A stretch of DNA of 64,000 nt from G958296245 sp963664035 (lineage in GTDB: Bacteria; Chloroflexota; Dehalococcoidia; Lucifugimonadales; G958296245): contig OY760867.2 in assembly GCA_963664035.2 (NCBI GenBank), positions 434,001 to 498,000 of the forward strand, in the 5' to 3' direction. The notes under the pieces were generated by a model. The model was not told the origin of the DNA, searched no databases, and saw only the letters and a list, made by a program, of their open reading frames with translations. The first letter of the stretch is position 1. Each line of letters opens with the position of its first letter. The position numbers and the translations under genes are program-made. Positions 1 to 7,959 of the stretch are shown piece after piece.

Positions 1-188
1 TCCCGGTCCGCAGTCGGGAAATGGTCCAAGAAGACGTCCAGGCTATACCCTGCGGCCATGTAGTCGAACAGGTTCTTCACCAGTAGGCGAGTCCCCTTGA
101 ACACCGGCGAACCGCTCATGATATTGGGATCGCTGTGAATGACGCTGGCCTTGACCGCCGAGCGCACACCTTCGCTTGTCTGTGTCAT
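1..188 (-). CDS. DUF433 domain protein (antitoxin-like), C-terminus off the window
   Basis: The reverse strand from 188 reads MTQTSEGVRSAVKASVIHSD and continues with an open frame to the window edge. It contains the DUF433 hallmarks: a HSDPNIMSGSPVFKGTR stretch (about residues 18-34) followed by a LFDYMAAGYSLDVFLDHFP helix pair. DUF433 proteins are small winged-helix, antitoxin-like proteins, commonly next to a DUF5615 PIN-like toxin gene that would lie beyond this edge; that partner is not visible. A GGAGG sits just upstream of the ATG at 186-188, which supports this start. It follows the DUF4268 gene by 30 bases in the same direction. The family assignment rests on motif recall; the toxin partner is inference. 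Confidence 0.75.
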   Translation of the reverse strand, partial: MTQTSEGVRSAVKASVIHSDPNIMSGSPVFKGTRLLVKNLFDYMAAGYSLDVFLDHFPTADR

Positions 189-218
189 CGCGTTCCTCCT
201 TGCGACGCCCGGCCATAC

Positions 219-1166
219 CTACAATTCGGCCAGCCTTGGGCCGAACACCCTCTTGAAGGCAAGGAGCCTATCAATCATCCAGCCGCGTATATTCTCCAAA
301 GTCTCCTGGTCGTCGTCGATGCTACCCTGATGCTCAGTCGATATGCGGTACTCTCTGCGACTCTCCAACTTCTCCCAATTCAACGACCCCCCGAGCTGGG
401 ACTCCAATGATTCTCTCATCTCTTTTAGCTGGTCAAATACTCTCTCGTTCCATTCACTCTCGTGACTATCCATGTGAAGCGCCACTCTGACACTTCTCCT
501 AGATGTGAAACTGAGGACATAGCGAAACCCAGGAACGCCCGACCTAAAGTCACGATAACTCTTGGTAGAGCCCTTTGGCATGCTGGTGAACAGGTATTCT
601 TCTCTGAGAATGTTCCCTAGCCGTTGGAAGAACTCACGATAGCGCTCCTTTCGCCCCGATGGATCTCCCTGCCAGCTTACAATCTTCTCATCACGCCGAT
701 CGTCTGGAGCCGACACGACCCTGAAGCGCAACTTTAGACGTGACCCTTCTTTCTTCAAGACTTTCACAGCGACACCGAAGAACTCGGTCTCTTCGTCAGT
801 GCGTCGGTTGAGCATGTCCAGGGCCTCTCTATGCTCGTCCTTGAACTCTCTCGCGATCCATACGACTACGTTCGCATCGTAGCCGGCCGCGTAAGTGAGC
901 AGTTGACCAAGATGCGAATGGTCGGTCACCTCCAACTGATTCTCAATTACCACGGGGCGGTCGCGGCCCACGTCGTGAGCCAATATATCCAGTGCGAAGC
1001 CTCCTACCGGTGCCTCTGTGGTTCGTGACTCGAGATCCAGCCCCAGGGCCTCTCCAAGCTCTGATATATGCTCGGCAATCCAAGGAGTAAAGTCGTTCGT
1101 CTCATTGGACCAAACTCCTCGTACATCGACTCTCTCGATAGTCGCCAAATCTTGCGGTTCCGTCAT
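219..1166 (-). CDS. DUF4268-type PD-(D/E)xK nuclease-like protein
   Basis: About 315 residues from the ATG at 1166, which has AGAGG about 9 bases upstream. An upstream GTG at 1220 overlaps the preceding HicB-like stop (GTGA) and could give a 333-residue form. The N-terminal third carries a nuclease-fold pattern: ALDILAHD (Asp), then PVVIENQLEVTDHSHLGQL, then a YAAGYDANVVVWIA strand. This Ile-Glu-Asn-Gln block followed by HLGQLLTYAAG is typical of proteins with a C-terminal DUF4268 domain, which often accompany restriction or defence genes. The C-terminal half (KERYREFFQRL onward) matches the DUF4268 layout. Base composition is lower in GC than the chromosomal genes, suggesting transfer. The substrate is unknown, and nuclease activity is inferred from the fold pattern only. 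Confidence 0.7.
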   Translation of the reverse strand: MTEPQDLATIERVDVRGVWSNETNDFTPWIAEHISELGEALGLDLESRTTEAPVGGFALDILAHDVGRDRPVVIENQLEVTDHSHLGQLLTYAAGYDANVVVWIAREFKDEHREALDMLNRRTDEETEFFGVAVKVLKKEGSRLKLRFRVVSAPDDRRDEKIVSWQGDPSGRKERYREFFQRLGNILREEYLFTSMPKGSTKSYRDFRSGVPGFRYVLSFTSRRSVRVALHMDSHESEWNERVFDQLKEMRESLESQLGGSLNWEKLESRREYRISTEHQGSIDDDQETLENIRGWMIDRLLAFKRVFGPRLAEL

Positions 1167-1216
1167 TGAATGCTGACCTCTAGTCGTTACATACCCGTCC
1201 ACTGGCCGCCGGCTCA

Positions 1217-1435
1217 TCACGCTGCCCGAAACGTGACATTTACGAATTCAAGCTCCGCTTCCCCCTGCTCAAGCCTCTCCGCGAGCACGCGCAGAGCGAG
1301 AGCCTGGACCTTTGCCGTAGCCTCATGGAGGGTGGAGCCGTATGCCATGGCTCCTGGAATCTCCACTACCTCCGCAATCCATCGGCCATCTTCCTCTTGC
1401 TCGGTTTCTATCTTGAGATTCGTGGCCATATCCAT
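1217..1435 (-). CDS. HicB-like antitoxin
   Basis: A 72-residue protein of the HicB-like antitoxin group: a degenerate RNase H-type fold with an EEDGRWIAEVVEIPGAMAYG segment (residues 14-33), a TLHEATAKVQALALRVLAERLEQGE helix and a terminal EFVNVTF strand. HicB proteins normally neutralise a small HicA mRNA interferase encoded next to them. No HicA-like ORF (about 60-80 residues with a dsRNA-binding-like fold) is visible on either side. The next gene downstream is instead the DUF4268 protein, whose upstream GTG overlaps this stop codon by four bases. Start chosen at the first ATG; a second ATG two codons later is also possible. It may be an orphan antitoxin or a regulator of the neighbouring nuclease-like gene. 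Confidence 0.75.
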   Translation of the reverse strand: MDMATNLKIETEQEEDGRWIAEVVEIPGAMAYGSTLHEATAKVQALALRVLAERLEQGEAELEFVNVTFRAA

Positions 1436-1529
1436 CCAGCACTTAGACCCCTAAAGGTCGGTGGGCTGAAGCTAGGGTCTCGCCGCACCCGGCATCGGCC
1501 CCGACCGGAGAGACCTCCCGGTGTCTGCC

Positions 1530-1988
1530 TTAACGCTTCTTCTCCAAGCCCATCACGATCTTCTTGGCAATCGAGACGAGAGCGGCCTTCTCCGCGTCGC
1601 TGAGGCTCGACCCCACCCTCGCCTCCTCGGCTGCCACGACCTTCTGGAGCTTGGGCATCAATTCCTTGCCCTTGCTCGACAGCCTCAGCGTGACCACCCG
1701 CCTGTCGCTGGTCTGGCGCCGCCTTTCCAGCAGCCCCTTCATGTGGAGCTGGTCGGCCTGGCGGCTAATCGACGAGGGTTCGATGGGTAGCGGCTGGGCT
1801 ATCGAGGTGACGGTGTTCGCATCCCCGCGGGAGCATGCGTCCAGGATGCTGAACTGGACCGGGTTGATGCCGAACGGGGCGAGCGCTCGCCTTATTTCTC
1901 CCAGGACGTGCTCCCCCATGACGACCATCCAGAAGGCCAAGCCTGTAGGGAGCCCAAGCTCGTCGCCGTCTTGCAACTCTTTCTCCAT
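1530..1988 (-). CDS. MarR-family transcriptional regulator
   Basis: A 152-residue winged-helix regulator starting at the ATG at 1988, which has GAGGAG about 10 bases upstream; an in-frame TTG at 1997 is too close to that site. Helices around GEIRRALAPFGINPVQFSIL lead into the helix-turn-helix (VTSIAQPLPIEPSSISRQAD, about residues 62-81) and the wing (LLERRRQTSDRRVVTLRL), then a C-terminal dimerisation helix ending MGLEKKR. This is the normal MarR length and order. Such proteins repress nearby or divergent genes and respond to small phenolics or oxidants. No divergent partner is adjacent here, so its target is unclear. Confidence 0.9.
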   Translation of the reverse strand: MEKELQDGDELGLPTGLAFWMVVMGEHVLGEIRRALAPFGINPVQFSILDACSRGDANTVTSIAQPLPIEPSSISRQADQLHMKGLLERRRQTSDRRVVTLRLSSKGKELMPKLQKVVAAEEARVGSSLSDAEKAALVSIAKKIVMGLEKKR

Positions 1989-2099
1989 GTGAGCCAATCT
2001 CCTCGCTGTGCCGCTCCGGCCGCATTCGACCCCTGCCGAATGCCGCTCTATATTCGACGCGCTCCTTGAGAATAGCGCCCATCCCGACGACCCGCCAGG

Positions 2100-2771
2100 C
2101 TACGTCGGCGGGCTGAATCCCAGGGTCCCTGTGGTCATCTGACCGCGCAGCGCGTCCGCCTCCAGCATGTCCTGCGTGCCGGTAACGTTGCGGGCATAGG
2201 GTAGCACGAGCGCGACCAGGGCGTCGTGCCTGTAGCCGCAGCCGAAAGCCGCGCCGTCCCCCGTCTTCTCCATGTGGCCGTAGCGCACGAGGCCGTTGGT
2301 GGCGGCCCTTATGCGCATCGCCCTGTTGCGCGCCTCGCCCTCCGCCGTGATCCTGTAGACCCACCGGCCGTCCGTTTCGGCAACCTCGAACCCCAGCATC
2401 AGCCCAGACCGCAGGTCCTTGACGCGGCCATCGGGCGGGGCATGGTCCGGCGGCTTCTCCACGGCCTGCCTGAGCAGGAAGCGGAGGGGCTGCTCGTGGA
2501 TCTGCCCGCACGGCAACCTCACCTGGTTGCGAGTCCCCGCCGCCCGCTCCATGCCGCCCAGCCTCACGAGCTGGCCACATATCCCCTCCACCCTCTCCTC
2601 GACGCCGGGCTTCCTGCTGAACGTCCACACCGTGGCAACCTCGCCCTTCACGTAAAGCCCCACGGTGATCTCGTGGAAGTTCGGGTCCATCGTCACGAGC
2701 TCGAGGCAGCGCCCGTACCGCTCTATCACGTCGACGACGTAGCTGCGCTGGGTCATGCTCACCCCCGTCAT
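2100..2771 (-). CDS. conserved protein of unknown function, coupled to methyltransferase
   Basis: 223 residues, starting with an ATG that overlaps the stop of the homocysteine methyltransferase gene (ATGA at 2768-2771). A second ATG five codons in (MTQRSYVVDVIERYG) is an alternative start. The first half is a compact alpha/beta-looking domain (ELVTMDPNFHEITVGLYVKG, then VATVWTFSRKPGVEERVEGI). The second half has an Arg/His-rich segment (RWVYRITAEGEARNRAMRIR) and a C-terminal Gly/Leu tail. I see no signal peptide, membrane helix or catalytic motif that I recognise. The overlapping start suggests translational coupling to, and a shared role with, the methyltransferase. Confidence 0.75.
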   Translation of the reverse strand: MTGVSMTQRSYVVDVIERYGRCLELVTMDPNFHEITVGLYVKGEVATVWTFSRKPGVEERVEGICGQLVRLGGMERAAGTRNQVRLPCGQIHEQPLRFLLRQAVEKPPDHAPPDGRVKDLRSGLMLGFEVAETDGRWVYRITAEGEARNRAMRIRAATNGLVRYGHMEKTGDGAAFGCGYRHDALVALVLPYARNVTGTQDMLEADALRGQMTTGTLGFSPPT

Positions 2772-3652
2772 CCCCTCAGGGTCTCCGAAATGGCGCGGAT
2801 GTGCCGCGGGGTCGTGCCGCAGCAGCCGCCGACGACGTTTACGCCGGCGCCCGCCATCTCCTCGAACCGCGGCGCCATGAATTCCGGCGTCTCCGGGTAG
2901 ACGATCTGCCCCTTGCGTATGTCCGGGATGCCGGCGTTCGAGTGTACTAGCATCGGCGCGTCTGTCGCGCCTCTCATCTCGCGCGCGATCTCGATCATCG
3001 CCTCGATGCCGTTGCCGCAGTTGGCCCCCACCACGTCCGCGCCGGCCTCCGCGAGATCGCGGGCGGCCTGCGCCGGGGGAACGCCCATCATCGTGAAGAA
3101 GCCGCGAGGCCCCTTGTCGAAGGTCATCGTCGCCATCACCGTCAGCCCCGTATTCTCCCTCGCCGCCCTGATGGCCAGCTTGGACTCCTCGATGGCGAAC
3201 ATCGTCTCTACGACCACCGCGTCGGCGCCCCCTTCTTCCAGCGCGGTTATCTGCTCCGCGAAGGCGTCCAGCATCTCGGACTCGCTGACGGCGCCGAGCG
3301 GCTCCAGGAATTCGCCCGTGGGCCCAACGGAGCCGGCCACGAAGCAGCCCGCCGGGGCCTGGCTCCTGGCGTGCTCCGCCGCGAGGCGGTTGATCTCCCT
3401 GACGCTGTCGCCGTGGCCGTACTTCTTCAGCATGAACTTGCTGCCGCCGAACGAAGTCGTGAGCACCATGTCCGAGCCCGCCTCGAAGTACTCGCGGGCC
3501 ATCTGACGCACCAGCTCGGGCCGGGTCGCGTTCAACTCCTCCGGGCACCCGCCCGGCTCCAGCCCGTGAGCCTGCAGCCACGTGCCGGTCGCGCCGTCGG
3601 ATATGAGCGTCTCGCCAGCCGCGATCCGCTCGGTAAGCGTCACGTTAACCAT
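2768..3652 (-). CDS. homocysteine S-methyltransferase family protein
   Basis: 294 residues, a single Hcy-binding TIM-barrel domain. Diagnostic segments are ISDGATGTWLQAHGLEPGG at the N-terminus, TTSFGGSKFMLKKYG, GSVGPTGEFLEPLG, GANCGNG near residue 207 (first zinc Cys) and the C-terminal GGCCGTTPRHI (Cys pair completing the zinc site). These proteins transfer a methyl group to homocysteine or a related thiol. The protein resembles the N-terminal domain of cobalamin-dependent MetH without the folate and cobalamin domains, so the donor could be a separate corrinoid protein or a methylated small molecule. It overlaps the upstream gene by eight bases and the downstream gene by four, forming a three-gene operon. 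The substrate cannot be read from sequence. Confidence 0.85.
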   Translation of the reverse strand: MVNVTLTERIAAGETLISDGATGTWLQAHGLEPGGCPEELNATRPELVRQMAREYFEAGSDMVLTTSFGGSKFMLKKYGHGDSVREINRLAAEHARSQAPAGCFVAGSVGPTGEFLEPLGAVSESEMLDAFAEQITALEEGGADAVVVETMFAIEESKLAIRAARENTGLTVMATMTFDKGPRGFFTMMGVPPAQAARDLAEAGADVVGANCGNGIEAMIEIAREMRGATDAPMLVHSNAGIPDIRKGQIVYPETPEFMAPRFEEMAGAGVNVVGGCCGTTPRHIRAISETLRG

Positions 3653-3998
3653 GTGCGCCCTCGCCGATCCAGTGGTCTATCGCGCCGGGGCGGGAGTCCC
3701 GGCCGCCCGAGTGGTGCAGGTCGCGTATGCGCGCCACGAAGTCCGGTGGGAACCCCTCGTTGAAGCGCTCCGCCGTCTCCTGGGCGACGTCCCGCGCGTC
3801 GCCGAATACGTCTGTGATCGGGCCCCACTGCCAGCCCATCATGTAGTCCTCCGAGCCGCTGCTATCGTCCAGCATCGACACCGCGTCCACCCCCTGCTGG
3901 AACCGGTCGTCCAGCATTATGGAGACCTCCTCCCACTCGTCCTGGGCCTTGATCTGCACCGGGATCTCCTTCCAGTACATCACCCTCACCTTGGCCAT
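3645..3998 (-). CDS. small 'virulence factor' family protein (PF13769-like)
   Basis: 117 residues beginning MAKVRVMYWKEIPVQIKAQD, followed by EVSIMLDDRFQQGVDAVSML and a W-rich GWQWGPITDVFGDA segment. This matches the short protein family labelled 'virulence factor', which in environmental bacteria is often linked to methyltransferase or folate genes; the label does not imply virulence here. No signal peptide or membrane segment. First gene of the operon with the homocysteine methyltransferase, overlapping it by eight bases. A role as an accessory subunit in one-carbon transfer is inference from context. Confidence 0.6.
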   Translation of the reverse strand: MAKVRVMYWKEIPVQIKAQDEWEEVSIMLDDRFQQGVDAVSMLDDSSGSEDYMMGWQWGPITDVFGDARDVAQETAERFNEGFPPDFVARIRDLHHSGGRDSRPGAIDHWIGEGAHG

Positions 3999-4060
3999 CG
4001 CGCAGAGGCTCCTCCATCGTGTCGGCCCGGACGCCGCTCGGACAGGCCGGGCTTCGGTGT

Positions 4061-4066
4061 ATTATA
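4061..4066 (-). promoter_or_regulatory. candidate -10 box for the methyltransferase operon
   Basis: Reading the minus strand, a perfect TATAAT lies 62 bases upstream of the ATG at 3998 in the divergent spacer. No good -35 box is visible at 17 bases. On the plus strand the same site reads TGTATTAT and could serve the amidase, so it may be bidirectional. Confidence 0.35.
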
Positions 4067-4135
4067 TCCGTGCCGGCCAACCGAGGTCGAATCCGGCGCA
4101 GGCGCCGCGGCCGGCCGCCGCGCATGGAGGAAGAG

Positions 4136-5557
4136 ATGACCGATAACGAACTGGCTTTCCTGCCCGCCGTAGAGCTGCGCAACCTGGTACGCGAAAAGAA
4201 GGTCTCGCCCGTCGAGGCTGCCAAGACATTCCTGGAGCGCATAGACCGCCTCGACTCCCAGCTCAACTCCTACCTGACCGTCCTGCCGGAGGACGCGCTG
4301 CGGGCCGCCAGGGCCGCCGAGGACGCGGTGATGCGGGGCGATGAGCTCGGCCCCCTGCACGGCGTCCCGGTCTCGATCAAGGACCTCGAGATGACGAGCG
4401 GCGTCCGCACCACGGGCGGCTCCCTGCTGTTCGAGGACCGCGTGCCCGACGTCGATTCCGAGGTGGTGCGCCGCATCATGGGTGCCGGCGCCGTCATGCT
4501 CGGCAAGACCAATACCCCCGAGCTCGGCCTGCTCGGCCACAACGAGAACCTGCTCGGCGACCACTGCCGCAACCCCTGGGACACCTCGCGCACCACCGGC
4601 GGCTCCAGCGGCGGCGCGGGCGCCGCCATCGCGGCCGGGCTCTGCGCCCTCGCCTCCGGCAGCGACGGCGGCGGCTCCATCAGGATACCCGCCAGCTTCT
4701 GCGGCATCTACGGCATCAAGCCGACGCAGGGCCGCGTGCCCCGCCTCGTGGGCGCGGCGGCCGCGCAGGTCGCCAACCAGTTCAGCCAGTCCGGACCCAT
4801 GAGCAGGACCGTCCGGGACTCCGCGCTGCTCCTCCAGGTGCTCGCGGGCAGACACCCCGGGGACCCTGCCTCCCTCCGCGACGAGCCGGACGACTACCTT
4901 GCCGCCGCCGACCGGGGCGTGCGGGGGCTCAGGATCGGCTGGAGCCCCGACTTCGGCTACACCCCAGTGGACGCCGAGGTCCTCGAGGCGTCCTCCAAGG
5001 CTGCGCGGGCCTTCGAGGACATGGGATGCGTCGTCGAGGACGTCGCCATCGAGATCGAAGACCCCTTCGACGCCTTCTGGAACCTGTTCACCACCAATGT
5101 CGCCGCGACCTTCGACCACCTCGTCGAGGGCCGCGCCGACCAACTCACCTGGTACGGGCGCGAGTCCTTCGACAAGGCGCACAGCGTCTCGGGCGTCGAG
5201 TACGCGAAGGCGGTCGGGTACCTCGACCTGCTCAAGGCGCAGTTCGCGGACGTGTTCGACCGGTACGACCTCCTGCTCAGCCCCGCCACCGCCACGACCG
5301 CCTTCCCGGTCGGCAGCCCCCCCTCGGAAATAGGGGGCCGGGAAGTGCACTGGTTCTGGGGCTACACGCCCTTCACCTTCCCCATAAACATGATCGGCTA
5401 CCCGGCGGCCAGCCTGCCCTGCGGCCTCTCATCGGAGGGACTCCCCATCGGGCTGCACGTCGTGGGCCGGCACGGAGACGAGTCCTCAGTCGTGGCGGCC
5501 TCCGCGGCCTTCGAGGAGGCGATGCCCTGGGCGCACCTGAAGCCGCCGGTCTCGTAG
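4136..5557 (+). CDS. amidase (amidase signature family)
   Basis: 473 residues. The ATG at 4136 is chosen because GGAGG at 4126-4130 is correctly spaced for it; the ATG at 4124 overlaps that site. The amidase-signature triad is intact: Lys82 (VSIKD), Ser157 in TTGGSSGGAGAA and nucleophile Ser181 in GSDGGGSIRIP. The spacings of 75 and 24 residues equal those of the well-studied fatty acid amide hydrolase. The enzyme hydrolyses C-N amide bonds. It could be a GatA-like subunit, but no gatB or gatC is adjacent, so a free-standing catabolic amidase is more likely. No signal peptide. The substrate is not predictable. Confidence 0.92.
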   Translation: MTDNELAFLPAVELRNLVREKKVSPVEAAKTFLERIDRLDSQLNSYLTVLPEDALRAARAAEDAVMRGDELGPLHGVPVSIKDLEMTSGVRTTGGSLLFEDRVPDVDSEVVRRIMGAGAVMLGKTNTPELGLLGHNENLLGDHCRNPWDTSRTTGGSSGGAGAAIAAGLCALASGSDGGGSIRIPASFCGIYGIKPTQGRVPRLVGAAAAQVANQFSQSGPMSRTVRDSALLLQVLAGRHPGDPASLRDEPDDYLAAADRGVRGLRIGWSPDFGYTPVDAEVLEASSKAARAFEDMGCVVEDVAIEIEDPFDAFWNLFTTNVAATFDHLVEGRADQLTWYGRESFDKAHSVSGVEYAKAVGYLDLLKAQFADVFDRYDLLLSPATATTAFPVGSPPSEIGGREVHWFWGYTPFTFPINMIGYPAASLPCGLSSEGLPIGLHVVGRHGDESSVVAASAAFEEAMPWAHLKPPVS

Positions 5558-5590
5558 CGGAGGGCAATACCTTGCCATCATTGTAGGCGG

Positions 5591-5619
5591 GGGACTTGGC
5601 GGCTAGCTAGCCAGGTCCC
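5591..5619. terminator. stem-loop between converging genes
   Basis: GGGACTTGGC (5591-5600) pairs with GCCAGGTCCC (5610-5619), allowing one G-T pair, and the loop contains the palindrome GGCTAGCTAGCC. It lies where the amidase and the minus-strand lipoprotein gene converge and overlaps the last codons of the lipoprotein. There is no U-run, so a factor-independent terminator is only possible. Confidence 0.4.
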
Positions 5620-7637
5620 GCTCCGCTCTCTTCCGGAAGGACATCCATCTGGAGGGTGGCCAGCACGGCGCCGCTGCCGATCGTCACCAGCTTGACGGTC
5701 GCCCTCCCGACATGGCACCCGGTCAGCGTCTCGGTGAAGGGCGCCGCGCCCCCGGCGCCGAAGATGCCGTACCCGTCGCACGAGCCGGTCAGGGTCAGGT
5801 GGTGTGATGTCGAAATCCTGACCAGCAGGTTGGCCGGCGTCACGCCGTGCGCGGTCACCTTCGTCGACCCGCCCTTGACTATCGAGGTCGATCCTATGGT
5901 GAGCTTGCCGGTGGGCGTAGGCGTTGCCGTAGGCTTCGGAGCAGGCGTTGCCGTGGGCGTGGGCGTAGGAGTAGCCGTTGCCGTGGGCGTGGGCGTAGGA
6001 GTAGCCGTTGCCGTGGGCGTGGGCGTTGCTGTAGGAGTAGGTGTTGCCGTAGGCGTGGGTGTTGCCGTGGGAGTAGGCGTAGGCGTGGACGTTGCCGTGG
6101 GCGTGGGAGTAGGCGTAAGCGTGGAGGCATCGGACTTGCGCACCCGCAGCATCAGCTTGTCGCCCGCCTTCCACGGCTGCTTGCTCACCGCCCAGACCAG
6201 CGCGCCCGCCGCCGTCGTAGTGGCGTTGGAGGCAAGCAGCGACAGGGTCGTCGTGCCCTTGAGGTCTATGAAGTCGAGCGCGTGGCCAGTGACGCTCCGC
6301 GTCAGGTCCGCGGTGACCTCGCCGGACTGCCATGAGATGGTCCCGACGGTCGTGGTGCCGACGATTGCGGTGCTGGATGCGTAGAGGTCGAAGAACGACT
6401 CGGCCAGCGTCCCAGCGGGCGCGGTTACGGTGACCACGTCCTCATGGAGGCCGCCTCCCGTGAAGTAGGTATTGCAGGGGATGCGCTCTATGGGCTGCCA
6501 GTAGTAGAAGACTCGGTACTCACCCGCTGGCAGGGGACGGGTGGTGTACATGTAGCCAGGAAACCTGGAACTGAACAGGTCCTTGTCCCTGCCCTCGTAC
6601 CATGCGTTGCCGAAGCTATTCCGGGACACGCCTGTGCCCTGGTTATACACTCTGGTGAAGAAGTAGCCGGTGTAGACTACGGTATCGGCGGGCAGCCCAG
6701 AGCCCAGGCTGTGGTTCTTGACTACGAGGTCGCCGGTCGCCTTGCGGTAGCGTACCTCTCGTTCCTTCCAGTACTTGTAGCTCAGGCATTCCCTGTACGC
6801 CTCAGGGTCGTCAGCCGCGGCTATCTCACCCTCTACCTCCGCGATCTTGGCTACGAGGGAGGACCTGCTGATGGTCGGCGCGTTGGACGAGGCGCCCGCT
6901 GCTCCCCCGGCGGACTTGTCTGGGTCTTCGAGGAGGAAGTGTTGCTCCGAGGCTGAGCTCGATTCGCCGGAGCTGCCTTGGGATCCTGGGGGCGTGGCGT
7001 CCGGCAGCCACAGGGCGCCCCACTGACTGGCGAGTGAGAACTGGTGCTCGCCGTCAGGGCTGTAACCAATCTCGTTGAGAAATACGCCCCTCTCGGACTT
7101 GTGCATGAAGAGGATGGCTTCCCGATCGTCCCAACGCTTGTCCCGGAAGTCGATCAGGTATCCGGCCCGCGCCTTGGCCTCGGCCGCAGTGTCGTACCGC
7201 CTGCCGTCTGCCTCGGGAGCGAGGGCGGCGATCGTACTGGTGCCAGTACCTTCCAGGTACTCGATCGCGTCGAAGGTCAGCTTCAGGCCGGGCTTGTACT
7301 TTCCAGTTGGCCTGATCATATCGGTGGGGTGTCTCACCTGCTCGTAGACGGCCACTCCGGTGGTGGTGGCGGAACGGAATCTAACCCTGGCAATGAGATT
7401 GGATCTGAATATCATCTCTTCCAGGGTCGTGGGGCCGGCCCAGGGCGGAGCTGGAGGCGCGCGAAAGACCTCTGATCCCTCGATAACCTTTCCATCCTTC
7501 AGCACCACCTTTCCGATGCCGGTACCTCTTATTATCTCCACTTCCCCGGGGGAGCTCTCGACCTCCGACGAGCTCGGCTCATTGCTCCCACAGCCGAATA
7601 GGACCAACATGCCGACAAGCAGTAGAATCCTATACAT
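5607..7637 (-). CDS. lipoprotein with Thr-Pro repeat linker and Ig-like C-terminal domain (copy 1)
   Basis: About 676 residues from the ATG at 7637, preceded by AGGAG. The signal peptide MYRILLLVGMLVLFGCGS ends in a lipobox (LFGC), so it is probably lipid-anchored outside the membrane. The N-terminal half has conserved segments also present in the paralogue at 7951-9834: ARVRFRSATT, a DAIEYLEGTG segment and FRDKRWDDREAILFMH. A middle segment (TAPAGTLAESFFDLYASSTA) and an all-beta region precede a long (TP)n/TPTATP linker, then an Ig-like beta domain with two cysteines (TGSCDGYGIFG, LTGCHVGRA). The C-terminal part is nearly identical to copy 2 while the N-terminal part is clearly diverged, which suggests gene conversion. 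Function unknown; it is adjacent to a metalloprotease fragment. Confidence 0.8.
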   Translation of the reverse strand: MYRILLLVGMLVLFGCGSNEPSSSEVESSPGEVEIIRGTGIGKVVLKDGKVIEGSEVFRAPPAPPWAGPTTLEEMIFRSNLIARVRFRSATTTGVAVYEQVRHPTDMIRPTGKYKPGLKLTFDAIEYLEGTGTSTIAALAPEADGRRYDTAAEAKARAGYLIDFRDKRWDDREAILFMHKSERGVFLNEIGYSPDGEHQFSLASQWGALWLPDATPPGSQGSSGESSSASEQHFLLEDPDKSAGGAAGASSNAPTISRSSLVAKIAEVEGEIAAADDPEAYRECLSYKYWKEREVRYRKATGDLVVKNHSLGSGLPADTVVYTGYFFTRVYNQGTGVSRNSFGNAWYEGRDKDLFSSRFPGYMYTTRPLPAGEYRVFYYWQPIERIPCNTYFTGGGLHEDVVTVTAPAGTLAESFFDLYASSTAIVGTTTVGTISWQSGEVTADLTRSVTGHALDFIDLKGTTTLSLLASNATTTAAGALVWAVSKQPWKAGDKLMLRVRKSDASTLTPTPTPTATSTPTPTPTATPTPTATPTPTATPTPTATATPTPTPTATATPTPTPTATPAPKPTATPTPTGKLTIGSTSIVKGGSTKVTAHGVTPANLLVRISTSHHLTLTGSCDGYGIFGAGGAAPFTETLTGCHVGRATVKLVTIGSGAVLATLQMDVLPEESGAGPG

Positions 7638-7648
7638 GGTGTCTTCTC

Positions 7649-7959
7649 CTAGTGCGGCTTGCCGCCGTGGTGACGGTACACCTGTTCGAGGTACTTCACG
7701 TCCGCCGACGGAATGATCGTCGTGCTCTTCTGCCATCCGTAGCCCATGAAGTAGTGGTAGTACCGAGGTGACACTTCGTACAGGTCGTCCAGCCCCACGA
7801 GGTGTCCGAACTCGTGCATGACCACCGACGGCAGGTCAGACTTCCTTTCCCATTGTCCCGTTTTCCTGTCCTTAGTGATCAGGGTAGATATGCCCGTGGC
7901 CCAATGGACCCTGAAGTGATCCGTTACGTAGCTTCTACTCTTACTTAGGGCTACCGTCC
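7649..7959 (-). pseudogene. C-terminal fragment of a metzincin-type metallopeptidase
   Basis: About 100 codons starting near WTVALSKSRSYVTDHFRVHW and ending YRHHGGKPH, co-linear with the last half of the gene at 9847-10374. The zinc site HEFGHLVGLDD and a Met-turn (YYHYFMGYG) are intact. The N-terminal part is missing: the frame runs back into the 3' end of the lipoprotein at 7951-9834 in a different reading frame, and I see no start codon or ribosome site of its own. It appears to be the remains of a duplicated protease-lipoprotein unit whose 5' part was lost at the duplication junction. Alternatives are an assembly collapse of the repeat or expression by frameshift as a C-terminal extension of the lipoprotein. 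Confidence 0.65.

Noticed and set aside
2100..3581. A single 493-residue minus-strand gene
   Set aside because: The first 270 codons are a shadow of the homocysteine methyltransferase; only the part from 2771 down is a real separate gene.
5578..6333. Tyr-Ser-His-Ala repeat protein opposite the lipoprotein linker
   Set aside because: It is another frame of the Thr-Pro repeat tract of the gene at 5607-7637; the composition is an artefact of the repeat.
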